Assembly (NCBI GenBank): GCA_026745465.1 | Contig: JACYXH010000479.1 | Span: forward strand, 2,755,920-2,819,919 | Direction: 5' to 3' | DNA from: Lota lota | Taxonomy: Eukaryota > Chordata > Actinopteri > Gadiformes > Lotidae | DNA: 64,000 nucleotides | Notes under the pieces: generated by a model | What the model saw: only the letters and a program-made list of their open reading frames with translations | Told to the model about the DNA's origin: nothing | Database searches by the model: none | Shown: piece by piece, positions 1-12,151 of the stretch | Position numbering within the stretch: position 1 is the first letter of the stretch | Layout of the letters: the number at the start of each line of letters is the position of its first letter | Translations under genes and position numbers: made by a program

Positions 1-223
1 TACATATGTGAAAATATGATACATATTGTATACAACATGATACATACATGCATACCTTTGCACATATATACCATGTTGTTACATGGTATCTAAACGACGG
101 TGTACAACGCAGGTATTCCCCAGGTGTACACATAGCCAACTCAAATTTATACAAGAGCAACAGTAGATCCTCTGGTGTTAGAAGCAGTGGGTGTTAGCAA
201 CCAGGACTACAGCAGCATGACTC

Positions 224-225
<2 letters not shown>

Positions 226-285
<60 letters not shown>
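226..285. repeat. (GA)n microsatellite
   Basis: An uninterrupted GA dinucleotide run of about 60 bases. Apparent reading frames through it (Arg-Glu repeats) are not credible coding sequence. The surrounding bases 1-1134 show no recognisable gene apart from the last intron portion of the minus-strand gene that starts at 2943. Confidence 0.95.
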
Positions 286-288
<3 letters not shown>

Positions 289-1134
289 TATATGATCTGT
301 TGCCAGATTTTCAACTGGAGGGAAAATAGTCAGAGTATAACTATTGAAAGGGCACTAAATATCTATACAGTAACACATATTTTGATGACATGGAGCTCTT
401 ATTATCATAGATAATCAAGCTAATACAGTGAAATCCAGCATATACAGCATATAGCTGTATTAGAAAAATGAATTAGAAAAGTGAATGTGCAGTGGGCATT
501 TACTGTAAATGTGAAAACCTGTGGTTTCAGTGGTGTTCTAGTGTATTGGAGTCGGTCAAGCTTCACCAGCTTTTCTCCAAGTAAGAAACAAGCCTAGTGT
601 GTGAGAGACCAGTGTACTCCATTTCAAACCTTAAAACTCAACACTACGCAAAAAAAAAATGGAGGATGGATTTTGAATTATTCATGTACAAGCTACCTTC
701 ACACCAACAGTGCGGAAGAGGAGGATGGAATGTGTTCAAAAATCATTCTCTCTTTAACTCCGGGCGACGAGTGGAGTAGTAAATAAGGCTTAATCATTTG
801 ATATCCCCAACGTCATTTTATAGAATATGGGACATTAACATATGGACTATGCTTTAACATAACATTCCTCAGAACATTTGGGCCATGAGATGCACATTAC
901 TACAACATTAATGAACCACTTAAACAATTAATTAATGAATACATTATTTAATGAATAGAGGTAATTCACTTTAGGTTTATTTAACATAATTAAATCAAAA
1001 ACACCGAAGAGTAGTTTGTAGTAGTTCCATGTTTCCCAACAAAGTACTTTAAATCATCAATTAATGTCGTCATGACTATTTCGATATATTTCAAAACCAG
1101 AAAAACATAACTGGAGATCTAATATTATACTCAC

Positions 1135-2943
1135 AGTGTTGAACGCAGGTCTCGGCAGGGAGGTGGACCTATAGGACATACTGGGAAATCCCTCTGGCAA
1201 ACGCAGGTCAGGGCCTTGGCTTCTCCTCCCATTGGAGCCTGGCCGAGGGGAAGGTGGAGGTTCGTGACTGTCCCACATCACTTTTTTTAGCTTCTCCTTC
1301 CCCTTCTCCCTCTCTCCCGGGACCCGTCTCTCTTTCCCATATGGCCTCTCGGTCACTTTGTCCATCACTCTATCCTTCCATCTGTCTCTCTTCGAGTGGG
1401 TTTCCTTCCACTTCTCCCTCGTTTCTTTCCCATTATCGGTCTTATCAGCCCTCCGCCCGTGCTTCTCCCATAACGGCTCCCTTTTTTTCTCCCTTTCTTT
1501 CTCCTCACCCTCGTCATGCTTCTCTCTCACCCTCTCCTGCCTCTCCGTCACCAAGGTGCCATTAGCCGCCAGTTCATCCAGCCGTCGCACCCTGTCAATA
1601 TCTGTCTCTAGATACAGCCGGCCTGTGGACGGCTGCGTCTGGATCTTCGTACATAGTGCCAGGTCGCGCTCTGGGTATGAATATCTTTCCCCTTTTACCT
1701 TCCTGGGTAAGTCGGCAGGCTCCAGGACCCTGCAGCTGGGCAATGACTTGCTCCAGCGATGGATGGAGCCGGCCAAGTCCCTGGAATTCTCCTCTTGGAT
1801 CATCTGGAGGTCCGCCGTGGTCGGGCTGCGCCACATACCCGGCGTTGGCGGAGGTTGTGTTGTTCTGGCTCTTGCGGTTGTTGTTGTGGTTGTTGGTGGT
1901 AATGATGGTCGAAGTGGAGAAGGAGTGGATGGAGGCGGTGGCGACGGGAATGGGTACCCATGTAGGAGGGTAGAACCCGGCTGAGGACGGCCTTCTTTGA
2001 ACTTTAGAACCCTGCATGTCACCTCGTTCAAAAACTGGGAGAACTTGAGCCGGTTCTTGGCCCTCTGACCCCTATGAAGGTTCACAGTCGTTGGTGAAAC
2101 ACTTAGAGTGTTGTTGGACAAGAACATGCTTCGAGTTTTGTTCTTTGACAGGAAGGAGGTGCTCTGGTAAGAATGTGCGCCTTTGGGTTTGTCGATGGGC
2201 CGAGAGAAGGTGTGATTCTGGTAAATGACCTTGGGCTCTGACGCGGCAGAGACGGACATCTGGCCCACTTGACCTTTTCCGGTGGAGCCCGGATGGATCT
2301 GTAGGACCTGGCTGCTCTGCTGTTGGGCAGGGTGGCGTAGAAGGCAGGTGATCCCGGAGCTCCAACTGTTAGTGTCCCAGCTGCCGTCGTCCTCACTGGA
2401 GCTGCCGCTCTGCAGGCTGGAGCTGGAGCTTCCTTCATTAGAGCTGGACGGACCTGGAGAGTTCTCTAGGCTGCCTAGCGACCGCCGCTTCAGCCCCAAG
2501 ATGGACCCCTTCAGTTTTGCTATGGAACTCTGGAGTCCGGTTAGAGATCCTTTTCGGCTCTGCGGGGTGGCTCGTGCGAACGAGAGCACTCCCCGAGAGG
2601 CTTCAGATCCCTGGAGGCTGGTGAGGGAGCCATTGAGGATGGTTGGCGTGGAGTGGTTGAGCGCGGAAAGTGTAGTTTTTAGTAGAGGTGAAGACCTATG
2701 CCGCGGTGGAGGGTCATCCTCCTGGTCGCTGTAGGAGCCGGCAAACACGGGACAGGAGGCTGTAGAAGAGCACGAGCCGCGATCTTGACGGGACGAGGCC
2801 ATCCTGACTCTTGAAGGCTGGTTCCTGGAGGTTGCCATGTCAACAGTCTTCTTCTTACCTTCCCGGGGTTGTCTTGACGATTCTTTCAGTACGGACTCCA
2901 GCCGGGGACCCTCGTCAGAAATGGAGACACACAAGTGAACCAT
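1135..2943 (-). CDS. Large exon of an unrecognised Ser-rich/charged host protein
   Basis: A minus-strand open frame starts with ATG at 2943 (MVHLCVSISDEG) and runs to a good splice donor (GTGAGT read on the minus strand, at 1134-1129). The last coding bases are therefore about 1135, and the 25 codons beyond it in the open frame are probably intron. The roughly 600 residues are low in predicted globular content. Residues about 50-230 are rich in Ser, Gly and Pro, with repeated SLTGLQ/SLTSLQ-type and KLKGSILGLKRRSLGSLE segments. Near residue 300 is a compact conserved-looking block, KFSQFLNEVTCRVLKF. A Pro/Thr tract follows (about 330-370), then a strongly charged Arg/Lys/Glu stretch (about 470-580). 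I do not recognise the family. Long open length, a clean donor and the non-repetitive block argue for a real gene. Further exons lie beyond the left edge. It points away from dlk1. An alternative start is the in-frame Met at about residue 36. Confidence 0.72.
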
Positions 2944-3683
2944 GGCAAGCTTTTGTTGTGCTGTTTTGCTATGGTTACACCTTCTCGCTGGCTCTGCCCT
3001 ATCTCTGTTGGTTTCCCTTGTTGATCAGGCCTCCCACAGAGCGCCCCAGCTGCTCCAATAAACGGAGCTGACACCATTTCAGCACTTCAGCTCGGTGCAC
3101 AATGAGGGTCGCCATGAGGTTAGCATTTGATAGTTATTTGGATGCCGACCATTTTACTTCCACTGTAATCCGCTTCACTAACATTGACAATAAGTACTTT
3201 TTTTGTTTTTGGTTCTAAATAGAACTAGAGATCGTTGATTGTATTGTCTGAGCATTTTCTGTAATGAAAATGTTTATTGATGGATGCAGTGCAAAAAAAA
3301 AAGCTGTATATCCAGGTCAACGATATTGACTGTATTACCGCACAGAACTGGGTTTGTTGACAGCAGTAAAGCTTAGAGGCCCAAAATCAATTGCTCACAT
3401 ATTGTATTTAAGTAGTGTTTTTGTGCTCATATTGTTTTTGGACCCTATAAACAATATATTAACAACGTTTGACCAATTAACATATTGGTAAAACGTTACA
3501 AGAGCACAACTCAGTATTCATAATTTCCTATAATTTCATCAATATTTTATGTTTTATGCACGTACATAAATACATATATTGTTCTTATTTGTACGATTTG
3601 ATGAAAGCACTTGCATATACATTTTTTTCCAACTGTGGCTGTAAATGAACAATATCGTCTAAGTCATATCTAAAACTAAACTA
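2944..3683. other. Intergenic, upstream of the minus-strand gene
   Basis: This holds the 5' side of the minus-strand gene and should contain its promoter or an upstream non-coding exon. I see no clear TATA box or CpG-dense block, and no coding sequence. Confidence 0.5.
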
Positions 3684-3729
3684 ATTATGATAAGTCATAT
3701 GACTTATCATAATAAGTCATATCTAAAAC
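3661..3729. repeat. Perfect 30-bp palindrome inside a 16-bp direct repeat
   Basis: Bases 3684-3713 form a perfect palindrome centred between 3698 and 3699 (arms attatgataagtcat/atgacttatcataat). The 16-base string aagtcatatctaaaac occurs at 3661 and again at 3714, so the palindrome is bracketed by a direct repeat. It may be a very short hairpin insertion or a template-switch product. Confidence 0.85.
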
Positions 3730-5866
3730 AATTGAGTCAATAATTAATTACTTTAAATAATCCAAGCGAATTGAGAACCCAACTGAGAACCCAAACAGTA
3801 CTACTTTTTACTTGTGTCTAGAGAGTGGGGAGACAACAGAGAGATGTGTTAATAAGCAGCCGGTCATTTGAAATACTGCCAGGGTCAGCTAGCGTACCAT
3901 TTGCACCTAGAGAACGGATCCTTCTATCTAAGTCCACTCTATAATTGCCATGTGTCTGTGGCAAGGCACAGAGTTAGTCCTTTTTTATCTTCAATGCTTT
4001 CTGGAGAAAACAGACCCTACCACTCCTTCACACAACACAGGGACATGCTCCTGTTAATGAGATGAAAATTAAAGTCACATGCTGTATGACACTGAACAAG
4101 GCTCAACGATAATGATAGTGATGGTACCCCCAACCTCAAAGTGATTGACGCTGTACGGTACACATCTCATCCTATGTGGTGCTTTTAAACGTTGTGCATG
4201 GCTAGGTGTGGAAGAGGTGACGAGAAGCAGACATCAGAACATACTAGAAAATAGGACAGAGAAGACAATAAACTGGTTGAAACTGAAACAAGAGGAAAAG
4301 TGCAGCCTGGCCCTAGACTCCCTCTGCATGTGCAATGCGACCACATGTAGGCTGTGTCAGTGAGACATCAATAGTACCCTGGCCATTGATTCTGCCCTGG
4401 TTAGCCAAAGTAGAGTAATTAATGGCTCTGTGGGTGTTAAGGTAAAACCTTGTCCCTAATACTTACCCTCTCAATGGAACCATTTGGAAGGGAATCAACT
4501 GTATTGAGACAGTTGTGGGATAATGTAGGATGTAGTCTAGATACTTGCGCTCATTTAATTTGGTTTACACACAAGGTGTGTCAATGTCACTTTTCAACCA
4601 TCAACATTCCGAATTTTAATAAAACATCTCAGCACGGTTTGATACTCTATATCAAAAATTCGAATAATTGGAAAGTTGCGTTTACTCAAATTAATCCTTT
4701 GTTATAGTTATTGAGCTATACTACAGCTGTTATTTTGTTCAAATCAAATGTATTTGTTTGCACATTGCACAAGTATCAAGTACCAAAGAACAGCGCCTGC
4801 TGTTCAGATAAGTGCCCATCTCTCCCAACAGTTTCAGTTTCACAAGAGGAGAGAAATCTGCATGCAATATGCAACCATCCATCATTATGCCTCAATAGAC
4901 CTCTAACGAAACACCACTCTTCTGCCTCTGCTACCACTTACATCTCGATGGTACCATTCACACTCACATTATGTTCTCTTTCTGTTTTAATGAGCACATA
5001 AACAAAACATGTTCGTATTAAAGTAGGGATTTTTTGGTCTCGTTTGAGTCCATGGAGAGGAATGAATAGCAGGAGGCGATAATACTCCGAGAGAGAGCAG
5101 ATACAGAGACAGAAAGAGAGACGGAGTGAGCGAGAGAGAGAAAAAGGAGAGGGAGAGGTAGGTGGTGTTGGATATATATTGCTCTCTAAATGCCAGCGCA
5201 ACAGACACTTGGGCCTACAGCAAATGTCAGCACAATCTTACTGACGGTAAGGAGTTTGACAGCTATGGCTGGCAACATTTTTATTTCCATATCAAGGCAA
5301 CCCCTTTTCACTACACATCATTTTTCTTTCGGGAAGAGAAAGCCTGAGACTCAACACGAAAGTGGAGAATGTCCGTACAGCCTAATTAAGCAACCGCAAT
5401 ACACCGCGAGCTCTGGATAGGAGGATTACTGAAGGTAATAACATAATTAAAATAAATCAAATGACTGCACACACTGCTATATACTAAACACAATTGTGTT
5501 TGCAAACAAAACAAACATATGCACTCGTGTATCCAAACACAAACGCTGTTCAAGCGTTTATTAATCCGCAATGAAGGAAGTCTTCATACGTTTTTGCATA
5601 TGCACCGGCGCCCTCTTGTGGCTATATACAATATCACTTCCTTAATGACTGATCTCTTGAATACATCTCAATCGAACAGACTACTCTGCCTCCATATTGG
5701 CATTGACATCATTCAAGGAGGAGTAGTGACATCATCATCATCATTTCTGTTTAACATATTCTTAGGCAGAACCGCTTTGCAGTGTGTCTGTCTTAAATAC
5801 ACAAGTGGATTTAGTAGGCATTGCCGTTTATTTAAATTAAAAACATTATGCATGTAGGCACTGTAA

Positions 5867-5868
<2 letters not shown>
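3730..5868. other. Intergenic DNA without recognised genes
   Basis: Short frames occur on both strands but none has a recognisable domain, and AT content is high. A GA-rich purine patch lies at about 5086-5157. I see no element boundaries here. Confidence 0.5.

Positions 5869-5914
<46 letters not shown>
5869..5914. repeat. (TG)n microsatellite
   Basis: Uninterrupted TG dinucleotide run of about 46 bases. Confidence 0.95.
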
Positions 5915-5915
<1 letters not shown>

Positions 5916-7669
5916 ATCCCTGCGTGTGTATGTAAGTAAATTAGTTTGTAATGTGAGTGAGTGTTTGAGCCATGATTTCTAGGCTTAAACACCCTATAAC
6001 TTCTGCGCAAATGCACGTACATCAAATCCTTCTTAATGAGGTTTTATCTATCACACATTCTGTTTTTGTATAATCAATCTCTGACCCATGCAGACAGCAG
6101 CAGAGGGAAAACATGCGGGAGTTGCAAATGAGTCACAATTCTGTATACTCAGTGAATTATATTTTTTTCTGTTTGCCGTTTAACATACTATTGTCCTTAT
6201 CACCCTTTCTCTTCCTTACTCATGGCAATGCATAGGTTCAGTATGGCTCTGTTCAAGCCAATACGGTGATTTCCATTCAATGCAAGGTCATGGTGGATAA
6301 ACAATAGACATTGTTGCTGTATTTCTGTCCCAATAGCTAACATCAGGCCTCTACTGGCAATATGTGGAAGAGGTGTGAATAGTTCAACATACATAATGAT
6401 GTATAGCTAGTTGTATAGATAGTTGTTATCGTCAAGACAGAGTTAAAGTCAGTGGATAAGACATAACATATCATCTAAGGGAAGCAAATCAATTGTATCA
6501 GGTGTCTTGCAAAGTACTCGATTTCTGTAACAACCATTGAGTCTGTCATGAAAACATAGCAATGTTAGTGTTTTTTTTGCTAACCAAAACAATAAAATGT
6601 GTTATGTTATGACTTTATCAACCAAAATACATTATTTAATAGGGGATCTGGTTAACACCAATTTATGTCGTTATTTCATGTTGCTATAGAGTTGCAGGAT
6701 TTGTAGTACCAAGAAAAGCAGTTTTCGCGGTTTGGTTTCAAATATGTATTGTTGTGTGAAAACATGACTTGATTGTATATATGTAGACAAGCAGGTATGT
6801 CATTCCATACAGCACAAGAACAGTCTGAACACATGAGAGAAAAAGAGGGAGATGGAGAGGGATATTTGGTTGTATGTCTTATCTGTTTGCTCAGAAAACC
6901 AAACAAATTGGTGCATCATTGAAAATCCTTGTTGCCATGACTACGACATGGCCGTGTGGTGCATATGTATGATCCTGCCATGTGAAGGACGCAGTGGGCC
7001 CAATTATCTCCTGTGAAAAAAAGAGCACCCTCTGCCCCAGGCTTCTATGGACACAACTTCAGAGGATGGAGGATCAAAACTTTTAGGGAGGTACATCCGA
7101 GAAGATTATGAATATATTCCTGTTGACCATCATTGGAATGAAAAATAATTTTCTAAGTTGTACTTTTGTGTAGTCACTTGATTCTCCCTAGCAAGAGAGT
7201 GATATGGTTTCAACCTGCATCTTCCCTTTCTAAAAGTTTAGCATGTACAAAAAACACAAATTTATAACATATGTGCATTCAGTGTTTGCCACTAAAAGAC
7301 AAGATACACTTAAGATCAGCTAGAGAGCGTTTGTGAACGACACTCCTGCGACACAGGACACTCTAATCAATTAGTCAGAGGGGACAACGTACCAATCTAG
7401 TCAAAGAATCGGGTGGACTGTAGAGGCCTACACTTTGAGTGCTCGGAACGGAGAAACAACACGCTTGTGGGAAACTTCTAGGAAAGTTGTGGGACTGATA
7501 TGGTCAGAGTCCTGTGCTTAAAGCACTACAGGATGGACTGAACATTTTTGAGAATAGGGCGGGGTGTTCTGGTGGTTATGACTTCAACTTTATATATACA
7601 CATAGTTTTCCGTGAGCATGGTACTTAAAAACGATTAAAACCGGAGAAATTTTTTGGTCTCATAATAAC
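5915..7669. other. Intergenic DNA without recognised genes
   Basis: Low-complexity AT-rich sequence with no supported coding region, tRNA or repeat boundary. Confidence 0.5.
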
Positions 7670-7687
7670 ATCCTCAGGCTTTCATGG

Positions 7688-8075
7688 AGAGTGACCTCTG
7701 TGGGACTTGAACCTGGAGTTTCCAGAGCTAATACCAACAGCTTTCACTGCTCCACCACTGATCAGAGATTATAATTGACATGGTTTGGTTTTCAAAAAAC
7801 GCCCTAGGCGGGACCTGAACCCGGGTCTACCGAGCTGATAGCCAACAGCTATCTTCCCTACGTCAGTGAGATGCTGGTTGTGAGTTGCTCTGAGGTTATA
7901 ATATGCATTACAATTCACATAACATTGTTACATTTCCTACATAACAAAAATAAAAGGTTTCCATGCAGAATGCCCTCGCCTGACTTGAACCTTGAAGCTC
8001 CTTGTCTCTTGTCTCCTTGGCTCCAGAGCTGATAACCAACTGCTTGCTCCGCTGTGCCACCAAGTCAGGAAACCT
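7688..8075 (-). repeat. Three tandem tRNA-like modules (SINE-head or decayed tRNA cluster)
   Basis: Read on the minus strand, three modules at about 8072-7969, 7880-7800 and 7768-7688 each carry a B-box-like string (ggttcaagtcagg, ggttcaggtcccg, ggttcaagtcccac). About 20-45 bases upstream of it each has the same anticodon-arm-like string (gttggttatcagctc, gttggctatcagctc, gttggtattagctc). Copies 1 and 3 also keep an A-box-like start (tggtggagcagtg; tggtggcacagcgg). Each module is followed on the plus strand by a similar spacer containing ttataat. The length between boxes suits a class II (Leu/Ser-like) tRNA ancestor. None folds as an obviously functional tRNA, so I read them as tRNA-derived repeats amplified in tandem. 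Confidence 0.5.
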
Positions 8076-9095
8076 TGATCTGTTCGGTGGTTATAATTCT
8101 TCATACATTTATATGTATGGGGTCTCTGCCGACTGCTAAAAGGTGTATCCAATCAGAATGAATCTGCTTTGTGTCATACATTTGTTTTGCTTATAGAAGG
8201 CACCCAAATGAACCATGGCTAGGAAGTAAATAAACATGCACCTTATTTGGATATTCAAATATATATTTATTTTTAACAGGAACCAAATGTGTTTGTAGTT
8301 TGTACCCTCAGCAACATGAGGCAAACAACATCTCTTTGTGGCGCTTTGGTAAAGTTGTTTCACATTGTGTCAGAGCACCACCTAATTTCTTGTCTTGTTG
8401 CACATGGGAAGCCACCCTCACACCGGGAACCATTAGCTTGTGCAAATTCAGATTTTTGTCTCAGACATCGTCATTTATATTAAATAAACAATAGCTGCAA
8501 TAGACACACATGTGAGCAGGGAAGTCCACACTATATAGTGAAACCTACAATCTTGATCAATATTTACAACATGCGTTCCAATGACGTCTCTATAATTAAC
8601 TGGAGGGGCTTTTAAAGAAAAAAAATTTGTTGTTATTTTATACCTTTTTAACATGATAAATACTGACAAAAACATAGGGATCAAATTAGGTTAATGGGCA
8701 TCAATTTCATGATACAATCTGAAGCTTTCTTTTATAGTAAAGTCAATAAACATAATGAAGCATATTCATAAAGCTGTAAAATGCTTGCGCAGAGGATACA
8801 ATTTTTCTTTTTAGGATTCTAAATGGATAAATACTAGACACAACTGTCTTAATATTTTTATTGACTAATTCACACATGCCTATAGGGCTAGTACATCAGA
8901 ATGCATTATGGAATTTATTTGCAGTTCTCCACCATATTGAGAGGGCTCAAGAGAGATGTAGTGCTATACAATCCTAAATCAACGTCAATATTTACTGCAG
9001 GTTTACTGCAGCACCAATTCACATAAATGTATGATGTTCCACGCATTTTCCAATTTCCCTGCACAAGTGGCCAGTTGGCTATGTTATTTTCTTTC
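8076..9095. other. Intergenic DNA without recognised genes
   Basis: AT-rich sequence; nothing supported by motif or repeat structure. Confidence 0.5.
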
Positions 9096-9790
9096 TGTTA
9101 AGGGATACGGAACTAGGACCCAAACGCAAGACACGGAGACGAGAAGGGAGCGGGTTGAAAGGGGATTTATTTGGACACTCAGGCAAGGGCAAGGCAGGCG
9201 GGTAGTCAAGCAGGCAGTAGGCAGGCGGGAGTCAGGCAGGCAGAGGGACGTAGGCAGGCGGGTAGTCGAGCAGGCAGTAGGCAGGTGGGGAGTCAGGCAG
9301 ACAGGCAGGGACTAGGCAACAGGCGGGTGGTCAGGAAAGCAAGGGCTCGGCAACGGGGAGGCAGCAAGCAGGGACTAGGCAACAGGAACGGGAACGAATC
9401 ACACTGGGAACAGGAACGGGAGCAAATCACACTGGGAACAGGAACGGGAACGGGAGCAGGCACAGGAACGGGAGTGGAACCCGATACAGGAACAGGAACG
9501 GAACCCGAAACAGGAACAAGAACGGGAGTGGGACCCGTAAATAGGAACAGGAACTCTAAAAGGTGGGGACGTAGTTATTGCGTGAGAGCAAACTAACTAA
9601 CTAGCACTGGCTCTGTGGGGAGCCAGTGCTAAAATACTGTGGAGGGTGATTGGTAATTGTTGGCAGGAATGTAGACCGGAGTGCACGTGGTTAATTAATT
9701 GATGACGGGAGATAAACAAAAGCACATGGTATAGTGAGGCTGGGTGCCACTAGATGGCGGAGTTTGACAGAAACGGGCGAGGGTGTGACA
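9096..9790 (-). repeat. LTR (3' in element orientation)
   Basis: Long terminal repeat of about 695 bases with TG...CA ends. It contains a minisatellite of caggcgg/caggcagtagg units, a second one of ggaacagg/aacggga units, and a hairpin with arms agcactggctc and gagccagtgct (about 9602-9629). Confidence 0.88.
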
Positions 9791-10383
9791 GTACCCCCCC
9801 CCTCAACAGACGCCTCCAGGCGGACGCACGACGAGGGAGGGTGCTGGCGGTGGGAATCGCGGGTTAGAGAGGCGTTCAGGATGCGACTCCGGGGCATCCA
9901 GGACCGCTCTTCAGGTCCGTAGCCCTCCCAGTCTACCGGAAACTGGCGTCGTCGACCGCGACGACGCACATCAAGGAGGCGAATTACGGAGTACGCCGGA
10001 ATGCTGTCGATTAACCGGGGAGGAGCCGGCGCTGTGGAGGGAGGAGACAGCGGACTAGGGGACCGGGGCCTTTTCCCGGCGGAGAACTGTGGGGCCGGTA
10101 GCCGGCGCTTGCGGCCAGGAGGCCGTTGGGGCTTGGGCCCAGGAGGCAACTGCTGCTGAGGCTGGGGCTCAGGGCCGGGAGGCAACTGCTGCTGGGGCTG
10201 GGGCTCAGGGTCAGGAGGCAACTGCTGCCGGGGCTCAGGACCAGGAGGACGCTGGGGCTTGGGACTAAGAGGCAACTGCTGCTGGGGCTCAGGACCAGGA
10301 GGAGACTGGGGCTTGGGACTAAGGGGCAACTGCTGCTGGGGCTCAGGACCAGGAGGACACTGGGGCTTGGGACAAAGAGGCAA
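9691..10383 (-). pseudogene. Pol-tail remnant with chromodomain and Pro/Gln repeats (fossil)
   Basis: The minus-strand frame holds a typical chromodomain of fish Ty3/gypsy integrases, with the core [19 protein letters not shown] at about residues 145-163 (near 9943-9880). Upstream of it is a tandem array of [11 protein letters not shown]-type units encoded by about 50-60-base repeats. The chromodomain is the part that reads histone marks and guides integration in this lineage. The frame runs on into the LTR, so the real end is uncertain. This is a fossil part of the surrounding element. Confidence 0.75.
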
Positions 10384-10427
10384 CTGCTGCTGGAGCTGGG
10401 GCTCAGGGCCAGGTGGCAGCAGGGGCT

Positions 10428-10685
10428 GGTGGCCACGAGACTGCTGCTGCAGCGGGGGTTGGTGGCCACGAGACTGCGGCTGCAGCGGGGGTTGGTGGCC
10501 ACGAGACTGCGGCTGCAGCGGGGGTTGGTGGCCACGAGACTGCGGCTGCAGCGGGGGTTGGTGGCCACGAGACTGCAGCGGGGGTTGGTGGCCACGAGAC
10601 TGCGGCTGCAGCGGGGGCTGGTGGCCACGAGACTGCGGCTGCAGCGGGGGCTGGTGGCCACGAGGCTGCTGGTGCAGCGGGGGCT
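10428..10685. repeat. 33-bp minisatellite within the LTR element
   Basis: About eight units built around gttggtggccacgagactg followed by cggctgcagcggg, mostly 33 bases long with one shorter unit. The array follows the Pro/Gln-coding repeats and fills the rest of the internal region. Apparent long plus-strand frames here only reflect the repeat period being a multiple of three. Confidence 0.9.
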
Positions 10686-10694
10686 AGTTTGTTC

Positions 10695-11377
10695 TGTTAA
10701 GGGATACGGAACTAGGACCCAAACGCAAGACACGGAGACGAGAAGGGAGCGGGTTGAAAGGGGATTTATTTGGACACTCAGGCAAGGGCAAGGCAGGCGG
10801 GTAGTCGAGCAGGCAGTAGGCAGGCGGGGAGTCAGGCAGACAGGCAGGGACTAGGCAACAGGCGGGTGGTCAGGAAAGCAAGGGCTCGGCAACGGGGAGG
10901 CAGCAAGCAGGGACTAGGCAATAGAAACGGGAGCGAATCACACTGGGAACAGGAACGGGAACAGGAGCAAATCACACTGGGAACAGGAACGGGAGCAGGC
11001 ACAGGAACGGGAGTGGAACCCGAAACAGGAACAGGAACGGGAGTGGAACCCGAAACAGGAACAGGAACGGGAGTGGGACCCGTAAACAGGAACAGGAACA
11101 GGAACAGGAACAGGAACAGGAACAGGAACAGGAACAGGAACTCTAAAAGGCGGGGACGTAGTTATTGCGTGAGAGCAAACTAACTAACTAGCACTGGCTC
11201 TGTGGGGAGCCAGTGCTAAAATACTGTGGAGGGTGATTGGTAATTGTTGGCAGGAGTGTAGACCGGAGTGCACGTGGTTAATTAATTGATGACGGGAGAT
11301 AAACAAAAGCACATGGTGTAGTGAGGCTGGGTGCCACTAGATGGCGGAGTTTGACAGAAACGGGCGAGGGTGTGACA
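10695..11377 (-). repeat. LTR (5' in element orientation)
   Basis: Second copy of the LTR, about 683 bases, with the same ends, hairpin and minisatellites. It has fewer caggcgg units and more aggaac units (about 11085-11140) than the copy at 9096. Confidence 0.88.
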
Positions 11378-12151
11378 CTTTCAATTGATCTGTCTTCATA
11401 ATGTCAGTCTTTGTTTGTAACACTGCAATAAAACATCTCATGCCTTCTTGGAAAAAAACACTGGTGTCAGATTCTGCTGAGATGAACAAATTATCTGATT
11501 TCCCTCTGTCACTAAGGGGGCAGAACTCTCTCTCATGGCCGCCCCTTCGCTTTATGATGTTCAATATTACTGTTTCCAGTTTCTCATCTTCCCCAATCAA
11601 ACTCTAACCCACACAAACCACTGCTGTGACGTTATAGTCAACTAAATTAATTTCACAGTGGCAGGTATTTGTTCTGTTTGTATTTTGCCATTTTATTTGC
11701 TGTTATGGCTACAAGCGTTCTCACAATTTCTAAGGTAATTTGACTTTTCTGTTTGTGAGGTGACATTTTTCTCCTTGGAGGGATTTGGCTGTAATGAGCA
11801 TGACACCACTGAACCCCTCCTCCCAGGAGAAATAACAGCATGTTACACCACGTAAATTTATAAAATGAGCTCAAACTGCATTTTCTGATATTTTTCTAGC
11901 TAGGTAACCTATTTGAATGCCTAACTATGCATTAAATTATAGTGAAATTGTAATTTCAGAAAGATCCAAGTCTTGTCCAACGTAAAGGCAAGGTGCCATT
12001 GATAAGCCATGCTTGGTGGTACACGTAAACATGCGCGAACATGCAGGTCCTAGGGGAATATGGCACATCAATAATTGGCTTGAAGCTCAAACCTTTGTGG
12101 TTTGTAATGTTCTTTGAATGTTCCAATAATAACTTGGGCACATTAGTAAAA
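11378..12151. other. Intergenic DNA without recognised genes
   Basis: Starts with the target-duplication copy of the LTR element. No gene or repeat recognised. Confidence 0.5.

Larger units (their letters stand above)
9096..11377 (-). mobile_element. Reduced chromodomain Ty3/gypsy LTR retrotransposon (fossil)
   Basis: Two direct repeats, 9096-9790 and 10695-11377, both begin TGTTAAGGG and end GTGTGACA as read on the plus strand and bracket only about 0.9 kb. The 5-bp string ctttc flanks the whole unit (9091-9095 and 11378-11382), as expected of a target duplication. A polypurine tract (minus strand, opposite the C run at 9793-9801) adjoins the left repeat, so the element reads on the minus strand. 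The only recognised coding part is a pol tail with chromodomain. It is broken, with most of the internal region absent, and looks like a reduced, non-autonomous copy. The LTRs differ mainly in minisatellite copy number, which suggests a fairly recent insertion. Confidence 0.9.

Noticed and set aside
1135-2943. Assignment of the minus-strand gene to BEGAIN on the basis of mammalian gene order next to DLK1
   Set aside because: The protein lacks the coiled-coil start and the conserved C-terminal features of BEGAIN that I know; position alone is not enough.
10126-10854. Long plus-strand open frames through the 10.1-10.9 kb region
   Set aside because: They are produced by minisatellites whose unit length is a multiple of three and run into the LTR; the meaningful reading is the minus-strand chromodomain frame.
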